From the NCBI GenBank assembly GCA_020846655.1, contig JADLDL010000219.1, forward strand, positions 1-37,722: a stretch of 37,722 nt of DNA. The letters are read 5' to 3'. Positions within the stretch are counted from its first letter, which is position 1. Every line of letters begins with the position of its first letter. The stretch comes from Saprospiraceae bacterium. Its GTDB lineage: Bacteria > Bacteroidota > Bacteroidia > Chitinophagales > Saprospiraceae. The position numbers and the translations under genes were made by a program. The notes beneath the pieces were generated by a model, which worked only from the letters and a program-made list of their open reading frames with translations, ran no database searches and had not been told where the DNA came from. Below are positions 26,378-34,501 of the stretch, in pieces.

Positions 26378-27790
26378 ATGAAACAGTACTTGTTGATGGT
26401 ATTTTTTGTCGGTTTGCTGGGAGCAAGCCTTGCCCAACCCGCCATACCCGAGTCGCGCTGGGCGCAAATGCGGGAGTATGTAGCGGCGCAACCGGATTTT
26501 TCCGGCGTCCTGCTGGTGGCCTCCGGCGGCCAAACGCGCATCCTCCAGGGCTATGGCCTGGCAGACCGGGCCAAGGCAACGCCCGTCACCGGCCAAACCC
26601 TGTTTGACATCGGCAGCATCACCAAATCCTTTACCGCCACGGCCATCCTCAAACTGATGGAAGCCGGCAAATTGAAGCCGGAAGACCCGTTGTCGCGCTT
26701 TTTTGCGGATGTGCCAGCCGATAAAAAGGACATTACCCTGCACCAGTTGCTCACCCATTCGGCCGGACTGCCCGATGCGATCGGCAGGGATTATGCCGAA
26801 ATCACAGCGGAGGCCTTTCTCACACAAACCTGGGCCGAGCCGCTGGCTTTTGCCCCGGGCAAAGGCTACCAGTATTCCAACGTGGGCTATTCCATCCTGG
26901 GCATTCTGCTGGAACGCCTGAGCGGGCAACGCTACGGCGATTTTTTGCGCGAGCAGGTTTTTCAGCCGGCGGGCATGCGCACTGCGGGCTACCAGGCGCC
27001 GGCGGCGAAAGACCAAACCGTGGCGCATGGCTATCGGCGTGACGGCGAGGACTGGGGCCGACCGACCGACAAAAAATGGGATGGTGCCGAACCCTACTGG
27101 CACCTGAAAGCCAATGGTGGCCTGCTGATGAGCGGGACGGATCTGTTCAACTGGTACCTGGCGCTGCGCCACCACAAGGTGTTGAAACCGGAATCGCTGC
27201 GGCTCCAAACGTCTCCGCATGTGGACGAAGGCGGCGGGCAGTCCTACTATGGCTATGGCCTGGTCAATTCGGACGAGGGCCAATGCATCCAGCACAACGG
27301 CGGCAATGGCATTTTTAAGGCGGATTTCAAATGGTTTCCCGGCCAGGATGCTGTCATTTTTGCAGCCACCGGCGATGCCAATGTGCGTTTGTTTGCCATA
27401 ACGAATGTTTTGAAACAAATCCTCCTGACCGGCAAGGTGCCGGTGCAGATCGATTGGAAGCCGGTGGATTTGCAGCGTTTTCCAGCGAACAGCCGCGAAC
27501 AAACAGCGAAAGCCCTGATGCAAACCCTGGAGCATTTTTCGACAGCGTCGGCGGATACTTTTTTGGAAAAATATTGCACGACGGGGTTCCTGACCCGAAA
27601 CGACAAGGCCCAGTTGGTTCAGTTTTTTGAAATGATGTCGAACGATGCGCACTGGGATGCGCTTGATGCTTTGATGGAAACAGAGCATCAATTGCTGCTG
27701 GTGGCAAAAGCAAAAGGCGGTGGCAAGTTGAAATTGACGATGATTTTTGAAGGTGATAAAATGGATAAAATGCAGGCGGAGTTAGAATAA
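26378..27790 (+). CDS. Serine hydrolase, class C beta-lactamase/penicillin-binding fold
   Basis: This 470-residue secreted protein has a signal peptide (MKQYLLMVFFVGLLGASLAQ). The catalytic motifs of the beta-lactamase family PF00144 are visible: SITK (S80, K83), YSN (166-168) and HNGG (306-309) in place of the KTG motif. The region from about 375 on is an extra C-terminal segment of unknown function. Members act as esterases, D-aminopeptidases or peptidoglycan-related hydrolases more often than as true beta-lactamases, so the substrate is not predicted. The ATG at 26378 was preferred to the TTG at 26357 because it starts a standard signal peptide. It is divergent from the kinase gene (182-bp gap) and followed by the symporter gene on the same strand after 97 bp. 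Confidence 0.9.
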   Translation: MKQYLLMVFFVGLLGASLAQPAIPESRWAQMREYVAAQPDFSGVLLVASGGQTRILQGYGLADRAKATPVTGQTLFDIGSITKSFTATAILKLMEAGKLKPEDPLSRFFADVPADKKDITLHQLLTHSAGLPDAIGRDYAEITAEAFLTQTWAEPLAFAPGKGYQYSNVGYSILGILLERLSGQRYGDFLREQVFQPAGMRTAGYQAPAAKDQTVAHGYRRDGEDWGRPTDKKWDGAEPYWHLKANGGLLMSGTDLFNWYLALRHHKVLKPESLRLQTSPHVDEGGGQSYYGYGLVNSDEGQCIQHNGGNGIFKADFKWFPGQDAVIFAATGDANVRLFAITNVLKQILLTGKVPVQIDWKPVDLQRFPANSREQTAKALMQTLEHFSTASADTFLEKYCTTGFLTRNDKAQLVQFFEMMSNDAHWDALDALMETEHQLLLVAKAKGGGKLKLTMIFEGDKMDKMQAELE

Positions 27791-27857
27791 GAGCCAATCC
27801 GCAGGACAGGCGTCCGGGCCGGGCATTTTTTGGGCCTGCGAGCGAAAAGGATGTTTG

Positions 27858-27865
27858 TACCTTTG
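27858..27865 (+). promoter_or_regulatory. Candidate -7 box (TACCTTTG) for the symporter gene
   Basis: It matches TAnnTTTG and lies 22 bp before the symporter's ATG, implying a leader of roughly 15 nt. A TTTG at 27829-27832 lies about 25 bp upstream, slightly farther than usual for a -33 element. Confidence 0.4.
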
Positions 27866-27887
27866 GCGCGCATCAAACCAAAAACAT

Positions 27888-29285
27888 ATGCAATCGAACG
27901 AGACCGGGCGCCTGTCTTCTGCTTCCAAGTTTATGCTCCTGACGGTTATTGTGACCGTTGTTGCGCTCTTCCTGACCTATGCCCAAACCTCCGGGCTGGT
28001 TCCAATGCCCGCCCTGGCTTCGGCTATTGGCCGCTGGCTGGCCATCGGCTTGCTGAGTTACGCGTGCTGGAAACGCAAAAGCCTGACCACCTGGATTTTG
28101 TTCAGTATGGTGATTGGGGCCGAGTTTGGTTACGATTTTCCGGGCATTGCTCAGGAAATGAAAATCGTCAGCAAGGTCTTTCTCAAACTGATCAAAACCA
28201 TCATTGCGCCGTTGATCTTCGGCACCCTGGTGGTGGGCATTGCCGGGCATTCGGATTTGAAACAAGTGGGGCGGATGGGTTGGAAATCCATCCTGTATTT
28301 TGAAGTGGCCACTACGATTGCCTTGTTCATCGGTTTGATCGCCATCAACATCAGCCAGGCCGGCGTGGGCATCAACCTGCCGCCGACGACCAGCACAGAA
28401 ACCCTGGAGGTGCCGCCGCCGATGGGCTGGCAGGAGACCGTGCTGCATATTTTCCCGGAAAACATCGCCAAGTCAATCGCCGACGGGCAGGTGCTGCAAA
28501 TCGTGGTGTTCAGCATCCTGTTTGCCATAGGCTTGGCGCTGACCAAAGAGCCCCACAAAAGCACCATGCTGGGCTTTGCCGAAGGCCTGACCGAGGTGAT
28601 GTTCAAGTTCACGGGCATCGTGATGTACTTCGCACCCTTTGCAGTAGGCGCCGCTATTGCCTACACAGTGGGGCATATGGGTTTTGGCATTTTGATCAAT
28701 TTATTCAAACTATTAGCCACGCTCTATGTGGCGCTCATAGCCTTTGTGCTGCTGGTTTTCCTGCCGGTGGCCTTGTGGATCAAACTGCCCATCCGCAAAT
28801 TCATCAATGCCGTGGCGGAACCTGCGGCTATTGCGTTCTCGACCACCAGTTCGGAAGCCGCCTTGCCCAAGGCGCTGCAAGCGATGGAAAAATTCGGCGT
28901 CCCCCGCAAAGTGGCTGCCTTTGTGTTGCCGGCTGGGTACAGTTTCAACCTCGATGGCTCCACCCTCTATCTGTCTTTGGCCACCGTTTTTGTGGCGCAA
29001 GCAGCGGGCATTCATCTCGATATTGGTCAGCAAATCCTCATTCTGCTCACTTTGATGCTCACTACCAAAGGCATTGCCGGCGTGCCCCGCGCATCGCTGG
29101 TCATTCTGATGGCCACCGCCACCTCCTTTGGCTTGCCGGTAGAACCCATTTTTATCATCCTCGGTATCGACGAATTGATGGACATGGCCCGTACCACAGT
29201 GAACCTGGTAGGCAATTGCCTGGCCTCCTGTGTTATCGCCAAATGGGAAGGCGAAGCCAATTTTGACGGCGCTGAAGGGGAGTAG
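27888..29285 (+). CDS. Dicarboxylate/amino acid:cation symporter (DAACS family)
   Basis: This 465-residue inner-membrane protein has the GltPh/DctA fold. The hairpin 1 segment STTSSEAALPKAL, the SFNLDGSTLYLS motif (NMDGT in GltPh) and the last-helix segment DMARTTVNLVGN are visible. The family imports C4-dicarboxylates, glutamate or aspartate with Na+ or H+. Signatures are mixed: TSSEAALP, NLDG and LVGN resemble DctA, while DMART keeps the Asp and Arg that GltPh uses to hold the amino acid. The Asp that ends the VTGD motif in GltPh (D405, sodium site 1) is Asn here, as in DctA. The substrate is therefore open between dicarboxylate and acidic amino acid. The gene converges with a permease gene through a shared inverted repeat. 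Confidence 0.93.
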   Translation: MQSNETGRLSSASKFMLLTVIVTVVALFLTYAQTSGLVPMPALASAIGRWLAIGLLSYACWKRKSLTTWILFSMVIGAEFGYDFPGIAQEMKIVSKVFLKLIKTIIAPLIFGTLVVGIAGHSDLKQVGRMGWKSILYFEVATTIALFIGLIAINISQAGVGINLPPTTSTETLEVPPPMGWQETVLHIFPENIAKSIADGQVLQIVVFSILFAIGLALTKEPHKSTMLGFAEGLTEVMFKFTGIVMYFAPFAVGAAIAYTVGHMGFGILINLFKLLATLYVALIAFVLLVFLPVALWIKLPIRKFINAVAEPAAIAFSTTSSEAALPKALQAMEKFGVPRKVAAFVLPAGYSFNLDGSTLYLSLATVFVAQAAGIHLDIGQQILILLTLMLTTKGIAGVPRASLVILMATATSFGLPVEPIFIILGIDELMDMARTTVNLVGNCLASCVIAKWEGEANFDGAEGE

Positions 29286-29380
29286 GGTTGGATATTGGGA
29301 TATTCGATATTCGATATTTTTCTAAATATCAACGGTTTATGAGAAATATCCCAATATCCCAATATCCAACCCTACTCCCC
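29277..29380. terminator. 28-bp perfect inverted repeat between convergent genes, probable bidirectional terminator
   Basis: The left arm is 29277-29304 (begins GGGGAGTAGGGTTGGATATT) and the right arm 29353-29380 is its exact reverse complement. Each arm contains the TAG stop and last Glu codon of the neighbouring gene. The arms contain 8-bp GGATATTG-like units, and further imperfect units extend into the 48-bp loop. RNA from either strand would form a long hairpin directly at the end of the coding region. Confidence 0.7.
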
Positions 29381-31843
29381 GCGCAGGGCGTGCACCGGGT
29401 GTGCCAGCGCTGCTTTTATGCTTTGGGCGCAGACCGACAGCACCGTAGCGCCGATAGCAGCGCTGCCAGCCAGCGCAAACACCCACCACTCGATTTGGGT
29501 ATGGTACCTAAAATGTTCCAGCCAACGGGCCATGAAATACCAGGCCACCGGTGATGCCAAGGCCAGTGCCAGCACTACAAGTTTTAGAAAATCTTTGGCC
29601 AATAAGCCCGTGATGCCCAGCACGGAAGCGCCCAGCACTTTGCGGATGCCAATTTCTTTGCTGCGCCGTTCGGCCGTGAACGCCGCCAGGGCAAACAGGC
29701 CCAGGCAGGCAATGAACAGCGACAAGCCGGTGAAAATACCGAGCACCGCGCCAGTTTTTTCCTCACTGCGGTACATGCGGGCCAGGTCCTGGTCCAAAAA
29801 GGCATAGTCAAACGGCGCGCTGGGGTTGTTTGCATTCCAGGCCGCTTCGGCTTGGCGCAGGGTTTCTTTTTCGGCGCCCGACTGCACCCGTAGTGCGAGG
29901 TAGGCCTTTGGCAATTCGTAACTTTTGGAGGACTGGTGGAACAGCGCAAATGGCTCGATGACGGTATGCAGGGAGGCGGTGTGAAAATCCTTGAGCACTC
30001 CAATAACCTTGTACCGTCGGTTGTCGCCACCGGGGTACCGTAGCCATTGACCCACCGGGTTTTGCCAGCCGATCATGCGGGCGGCGGTTTCATTGAGGAT
30101 CACGGCAGCGGAATCGGACGGAAAATCGCGGCTGAAATTTCGGCCGGCCGCCAGTTGGATATCCAGCGTCGGCACAAAATCATAATCGGTCATGTACGAA
30201 CTCAGGGTCAGGTCTTTGCTCACGGGATTGGGGTTATCGCCCTGTTCCGGCACATAAAAATCACCAAAGGCCCCGGAGGTGGGTAGGTCTGTACTGATCG
30301 TCGCATTGCGGATGCCGGGCTGTTGCAGCAGTTGCTGCCGGAAGGCTTCCTGCGCCGACCACTCGCCCAGGTGTTGGGTATTGTTGACAACCAGTACAGA
30401 TGAAGTATGTATCCCTAAGGGATAATTCCGAACGAATTGCAACTGGTTGTACACCACCAAGGTGCTGATAATGAGCGCAATCGAAATGACAAACTGAAAT
30501 ACCACCAAGCCCCCCCGCAAGGTGGCATGTCCGCTGCGGGCCGGCGTGACCCGGCCTTTGAACAAGTGCAGCGGCGAAAAGCCGGACAAGTACAGGGCCG
30601 GATACAGTCCGCCAAACAATGCAGCCACCAAGGGTAAGGTCAGCGCCAGCGCGCCGATCGGGCCGGAGAACAGGTCGGCAAAGGCAAATGCCTCACCCGT
30701 CAGTTGGTTAAACATCGGCAAGGCCACCTGCACCAGGCCCATGGCCAGCACGGCCGCCACCAAACAATACAACAGGCTCTCCGCCATAAACTGCCCAACC
30801 AGCGCCCTTCGGCCTGAACCCAGAACTTTGCGCACCCCGACTTCGCGCGAGCGCTGTAAAGAGCGGGCCGTGGACAGGTTCATAAAATTGACGCAGGCCA
30901 ACAAAAGGATAAACATACCAACTATGCCAAAGGTCCACACCTGACTCCGGTCGCCCAGGGTTTGCAGGCGCGACACCAGACCATCCGATTTCAGGTGTAC
31001 ATCCGCCAAGGGGTGCAGAAAAAAATTCCAGCGGCCGCCTTTTTGCACAAACTCCTCGTACGGCTGGCCGATTCGGGCAAAGGCCTCGGCGGCATGTTGC
31101 TGAACCATGGCCGGAAATTTATTTTTCAGGGCCAGTAAGGTCTCGGGACTTGGCGTCGATCGCAAACGCACCCAGGTATCCACCTGAAGCCACACCCAAC
31201 TCCAACTAAAGCGCTGGACCACCGGAAAATCAGCAATCGGCATCAACATATCAAACTGGATGGAGGAGTTCGCCGGTATGTTGCGCAGCACCGCCCGCAC
31301 CGTAGCGGGCCTGTCGCCGATGCGCAAGGATTTGCCAACCGGGTTGCTGTCGCCAAAATATTTCCGGGCTGTTTGTTCGGTCAGCACCACCGAGCCCGGT
31401 TGATCCAGGCAATACCGGGCGTCACCCTCGAGCAAGGCAAAGCCGAATAGTTCAAGAAAATTCGAGTCCACCGCCAGCAAGCCCGATTCGATTTGCTGCA
31501 CCGCCCCCGCTCCCGGCTGCTCCGAACGCACCACTGTTTCGCCCGGCGCAAACACGCGCGTGCTGGCTTCTATTTCCGGAAACTCCGACACCATCGTTGC
31601 GCCAACGGGCGGCGGTGTATTGGAGGTTACGCCCTCCATGCCGCCAAAATTAGCCTCCAGGTTTACCTGGCAAATGCGCGCCTGGTCCGGCAAAAACTGA
31701 TCGAAACTCGTCTCGTTTTTGACAAATAACGCGATGACCCAACAAGCCGCCAACCCCACTGCCAAGCCACTGAGATTGACCACCGAAAAGAAGGTTTGTC
31801 GCGAAAAAAAACGCCAAATCAATTTGAAATAATGGTTCGACAT
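29372..31843 (-). CDS. ABC transporter permease, duplicated MacB-PCD/FtsX type
   Basis: This 823-residue protein begins MSNHYFKLIWRFFSRQTFFS with a first helix around 22-44 (VVNLSGLAVGLAACWVIALF). A MacB-PCD-like periplasmic domain follows, then an FtsX core carrying SREVGVRKVLGSGRRALVGQ, a second periplasmic domain with the motif GVLKDFHTASL, and a second FtsX core with ERRSKEIGIRKVLGASVLGI, ending HPVHALRGE. It is the last of four same-strand permease genes and the longest of the six copies. The sequence immediately before its ATG is not an ordinary leader but an array of 8-bp repeats, with no Shine-Dalgarno-like stretch. The stop codon lies inside the inverted repeat shared with the symporter gene. 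Confidence 0.88.
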   Translation of the reverse strand: MSNHYFKLIWRFFSRQTFFSVVNLSGLAVGLAACWVIALFVKNETSFDQFLPDQARICQVNLEANFGGMEGVTSNTPPPVGATMVSEFPEIEASTRVFAPGETVVRSEQPGAGAVQQIESGLLAVDSNFLELFGFALLEGDARYCLDQPGSVVLTEQTARKYFGDSNPVGKSLRIGDRPATVRAVLRNIPANSSIQFDMLMPIADFPVVQRFSWSWVWLQVDTWVRLRSTPSPETLLALKNKFPAMVQQHAAEAFARIGQPYEEFVQKGGRWNFFLHPLADVHLKSDGLVSRLQTLGDRSQVWTFGIVGMFILLLACVNFMNLSTARSLQRSREVGVRKVLGSGRRALVGQFMAESLLYCLVAAVLAMGLVQVALPMFNQLTGEAFAFADLFSGPIGALALTLPLVAALFGGLYPALYLSGFSPLHLFKGRVTPARSGHATLRGGLVVFQFVISIALIISTLVVYNQLQFVRNYPLGIHTSSVLVVNNTQHLGEWSAQEAFRQQLLQQPGIRNATISTDLPTSGAFGDFYVPEQGDNPNPVSKDLTLSSYMTDYDFVPTLDIQLAAGRNFSRDFPSDSAAVILNETAARMIGWQNPVGQWLRYPGGDNRRYKVIGVLKDFHTASLHTVIEPFALFHQSSKSYELPKAYLALRVQSGAEKETLRQAEAAWNANNPSAPFDYAFLDQDLARMYRSEEKTGAVLGIFTGLSLFIACLGLFALAAFTAERRSKEIGIRKVLGASVLGITGLLAKDFLKLVVLALALASPVAWYFMARWLEHFRYHTQIEWWVFALAGSAAIGATVLSVCAQSIKAALAHPVHALRGE

Positions 31844-32072
31844 GGTTGGAAGGTTAGAAGGTTGGAAGGTTGGAAGGTTGGAAGGTTAGAAGGTTGGAAG
31901 GTTGGAAGGTTGGAAGGTTGGAAGGTTAGAAGGTTAGAAGGTTGGATGGTTGGATGGTTGAGATGGCTGGATGCAGTTGACTCAATCCAACCTTCTAACC
32001 TTCTAACCTTCTAACCTTCTAACCTTCTAACCTTCCAACCTTCTAACCTTCTAACCCTCCAACCTTCTAACC
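31844..32072. repeat. Inverted array of 8-bp GGTTRGAA units between two permease genes
   Basis: The left arm (31844-31955) has 12 consecutive GGTTGGAA/GGTTAGAA units and two GGTTGGAT units. The right arm (31985-32072) has 11 units of the complementary TTCYAACC type with two slightly altered units. The central 29 bp are unique. The minus-strand transcript would form one very long hairpin between the stop codon of the upstream permease gene (10 bp away) and the ATG of the next (0 bp away). This fills nearly all of the 239-bp gap; I see no separate promoter in it. Confidence 0.85.
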
Positions 32073-32082
32073 TCAAGTGGTC

Positions 32083-34488
32083 TTATTCGCTGCGCAAGGC
32101 GTTGATGGGGCTGGCCACGGCGGCTTTTACACTTTGCAGGCTGATGGTCAGGAAGGCCACGGTGACCGAGAGCGCACCGGCCAGGGCGAAGACCCACCAT
32201 TCAAGTTCGATTCGGTATTGAAAATCTGAGAGCCATTCGCGCAGCAAATACCAGGCGATGGGTGCGGCCAGCAGGAGCCCGCCCAACACCAGCAGGATGA
32301 ATTCCTTCGACAACATCCGCACGAGGCCTTCCACCGAAGCGCCCAACACTTTGCGCACACCGATCTCTTTGGTGCGCTGTACGATGGCATAGGTGGCCAG
32401 ACCAAACAGGCCCAGGCAGGCCAGAAAGATGGCCAGGCCGGAAAACGTTGAAATCAACAGGGCCGTTTGGCGCTCCGCCTGGTACAATTTGTCAAATTCC
32501 TCATCCAGAAAATGATACTGAAACGGGCGGTGTGGGGCTAGGGCAGTCCATTTGTTTTCCAAAAAACGAAGCGTTCCGGCCATGTCTTCGCCGTTCAGTT
32601 TGACCAACAGGGTATTGCCCCAGGTGTCCGGAAACACCACCAGCGGACCGATCTGCTCGTGCATGGAGGAAAAGTGAAAATCATCCATCACCCCACGGAT
32701 CACACTCACATTGCCGTTGAAATTGACGTTTTTACCGACACATTCCTCCGGAAACCAGCCAAACAAGTGGGCTTGCGCGGCGTTGATCAGCACCGGCAAA
32801 GGCGTCAGCGTGTCCAGTCCACTCTGCCGGCGGCGAGCGGTTTCCACATCCTGCCGGCTCAGGGCACTGCCGGCCAACATCCTGATTTCCATCGTTTGAA
32901 TAAAATCCTGGTCGACGGGCAAGGCCACTACATTGGTCGCTGTGTTACCCGTGACCGATTTGTCGATGCCATAGCCGCCCTGAATCTGAATCGGCGACTC
33001 ATACACCAGGCTGGCCGAGCGGATGTTGCGGTTTTGCTGAAATTCAGACTTGAAAGCGTCTATTTTTTCCACCACCTGCTGGTCAGTTGCCAGGGCCAGC
33101 ACGTGTGTTTTCTCGAATCCGAGTTTTTTGTTTTGAATAAAATGCATTTGCTGCTGCAAAACCAGGGTGCAAATGATCAAAAACGCGGAAATCGCAAATT
33201 GCAGGACAATGAGCGATTTGCGCAGCCAGGCGCCTGAACGGCTGAACTTGAACTGCCCTTTCAGGACACTTACCGGCTGAAATCCAGACAAGACCAAGGC
33301 CGGATAGGCGCCGGCCAACAGGCCGATCAGGGCGCAGAAACCCGCCACCAGCCCCAAGGCGCCCGGTTGAAACAAGGTCTGAAAACTCAGTGGCCGGTCA
33401 ATCAACTGGTTGAACAAGGGCAGGAGCGGCGCTGCCAGCGCATACCCCAAGAGCAGCGCCACGCCGGTCAAAACCCCGGCTTCGGCCATGTGTTGCCCAA
33501 ACAACTGTGCCCGCCCGGCGCCCAGCACCTTTTGCACGCCCACCTCGCGGGCGCGCTCAGTGCTCACCGCAGTGCTCAGGTTGACATACGTGATGCCGCC
33601 AATCAGCAGCACAAACAAACCCACGGCACCGAGGATGTACAAGTACCGGATATCACCGTTGGCCTCAAACTTGTTGTCGACCGTGGAATACAAGTGTACC
33701 GAACGCAGCGGTTCCAGCCGGTAACCCAGGTAATTGTCGCCCGAAATCCGGGTCTCGGCGGCTTGTTGTTGCATGTAGCCGGGAATTTTTGCCTCCACGG
33801 CAGTCCGGGACTCCGCCTGGTGCAGCAACAAATAGGCGCCGTAATTGGCGTTCCACCAGTTGGCATTTTCTGCTTTCAGGTCCCGCAAACTGATCAGCGA
33901 ACCGACAAAATCGGGCTGCAAATGGGAGTTGGAGGGCGGATCGGCCATCACACCGCTGACCAGGTATTCACCGGTGCTCCCCACCTTCAGGATTTTGCCC
34001 AGCGGATCGTTGTCGCCAAAATATTTCTTAGCCATGCGCTCGCTGAGCACCACTTGTTTGGGCGAAGCCAGGGCTGTTTTGGGGTTGCCAGCGAGCAAGG
34101 GGAAAGTGAAAATGTCAAAAAAGGTGCTGTCGGCGTAGTAGAAATTTTCTTCTTCGAAAAATTGATCGGCGTAGCGCACCACCTGCGTGAACTGGTTGAT
34201 CCGCACACCCGATTCCACTTCCGGGAAGTCGCGCCGAAATGCCGGCACCACCTTGTTGCCCGTCACACCCACCATCTGGGTTTGGCCTTCGTTGCGGAAT
34301 TCCATCGTGACGCGCATGATCCGGTCGGCTTTTTCATGAAAGCCATCGTAGGACAATTCGTGTCGGAGGTACAATCCGATGAGCAAACATGCCGCAATGC
34401 CCACGGTCAGGCCAGTCAGTTTGATGGCAGTAAAAAGCCGGTGTTTGGACAGGTTGCGCAGGCTGATTTTAAAATGGTTGCGGATCAT
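32083..34488 (-). CDS. ABC transporter permease, duplicated MacB-PCD/FtsX type
   Basis: This 801-residue protein begins MIRNHFKISLRNLSKHRLFT and has a first helix around 22-43 (KLTGLTVGIAACLLIGLYLR). A periplasmic domain with VVLSERMAKKYFGDNDPLGK follows, then an FtsX core with RAREVGVQKVLGAGRAQLFG, a second periplasmic domain with GVMDDFHFSSM, and a final FtsX core with VQRTKEIGVRKVLGASVEGL, ending SPINALRSE. The internal duplication (two PCD plus two FtsX units) is complete. It lies 13 bp after the next permease gene upstream, so they are likely one transcript. Downstream comes the octamer inverted array. No ATP-binding domain is present; ATPase partner and substrate are unknown. Confidence 0.88.
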   Translation of the reverse strand: MIRNHFKISLRNLSKHRLFTAIKLTGLTVGIAACLLIGLYLRHELSYDGFHEKADRIMRVTMEFRNEGQTQMVGVTGNKVVPAFRRDFPEVESGVRINQFTQVVRYADQFFEEENFYYADSTFFDIFTFPLLAGNPKTALASPKQVVLSERMAKKYFGDNDPLGKILKVGSTGEYLVSGVMADPPSNSHLQPDFVGSLISLRDLKAENANWWNANYGAYLLLHQAESRTAVEAKIPGYMQQQAAETRISGDNYLGYRLEPLRSVHLYSTVDNKFEANGDIRYLYILGAVGLFVLLIGGITYVNLSTAVSTERAREVGVQKVLGAGRAQLFGQHMAEAGVLTGVALLLGYALAAPLLPLFNQLIDRPLSFQTLFQPGALGLVAGFCALIGLLAGAYPALVLSGFQPVSVLKGQFKFSRSGAWLRKSLIVLQFAISAFLIICTLVLQQQMHFIQNKKLGFEKTHVLALATDQQVVEKIDAFKSEFQQNRNIRSASLVYESPIQIQGGYGIDKSVTGNTATNVVALPVDQDFIQTMEIRMLAGSALSRQDVETARRRQSGLDTLTPLPVLINAAQAHLFGWFPEECVGKNVNFNGNVSVIRGVMDDFHFSSMHEQIGPLVVFPDTWGNTLLVKLNGEDMAGTLRFLENKWTALAPHRPFQYHFLDEEFDKLYQAERQTALLISTFSGLAIFLACLGLFGLATYAIVQRTKEIGVRKVLGASVEGLVRMLSKEFILLVLGGLLLAAPIAWYLLREWLSDFQYRIELEWWVFALAGALSVTVAFLTISLQSVKAAVASPINALRSE

Positions 34489-34501
34489 GGCGTAGTTTGT
34501 T

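Noticed and set aside
26378-27790. True antibiotic-resistance beta-lactamase
   Set aside because: The SxxK and YxN motifs fit the broad serine-hydrolase family, but HNGG instead of KTG, the extra C-terminal segment and the context give no support for a resistance role.
27791-27857. Terminator after the serine hydrolase gene
   Set aside because: There is a TTTTTT run and some GC-rich sequence (CGCAGG...CCTGCG), but the T-run lies inside rather than after the possible stem.
31796-32014. Small open frame encoding an RLEGWKVG repeat protein
   Set aside because: It is just the translation of the GGTTRGAA octamer array (24 nt giving 8 residues) and starts inside the permease gene on the other strand.
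31844-32072. CRISPR array
   Set aside because: Units are 8 bp with no spacers and the two arms are inverted; no cas genes are nearby.
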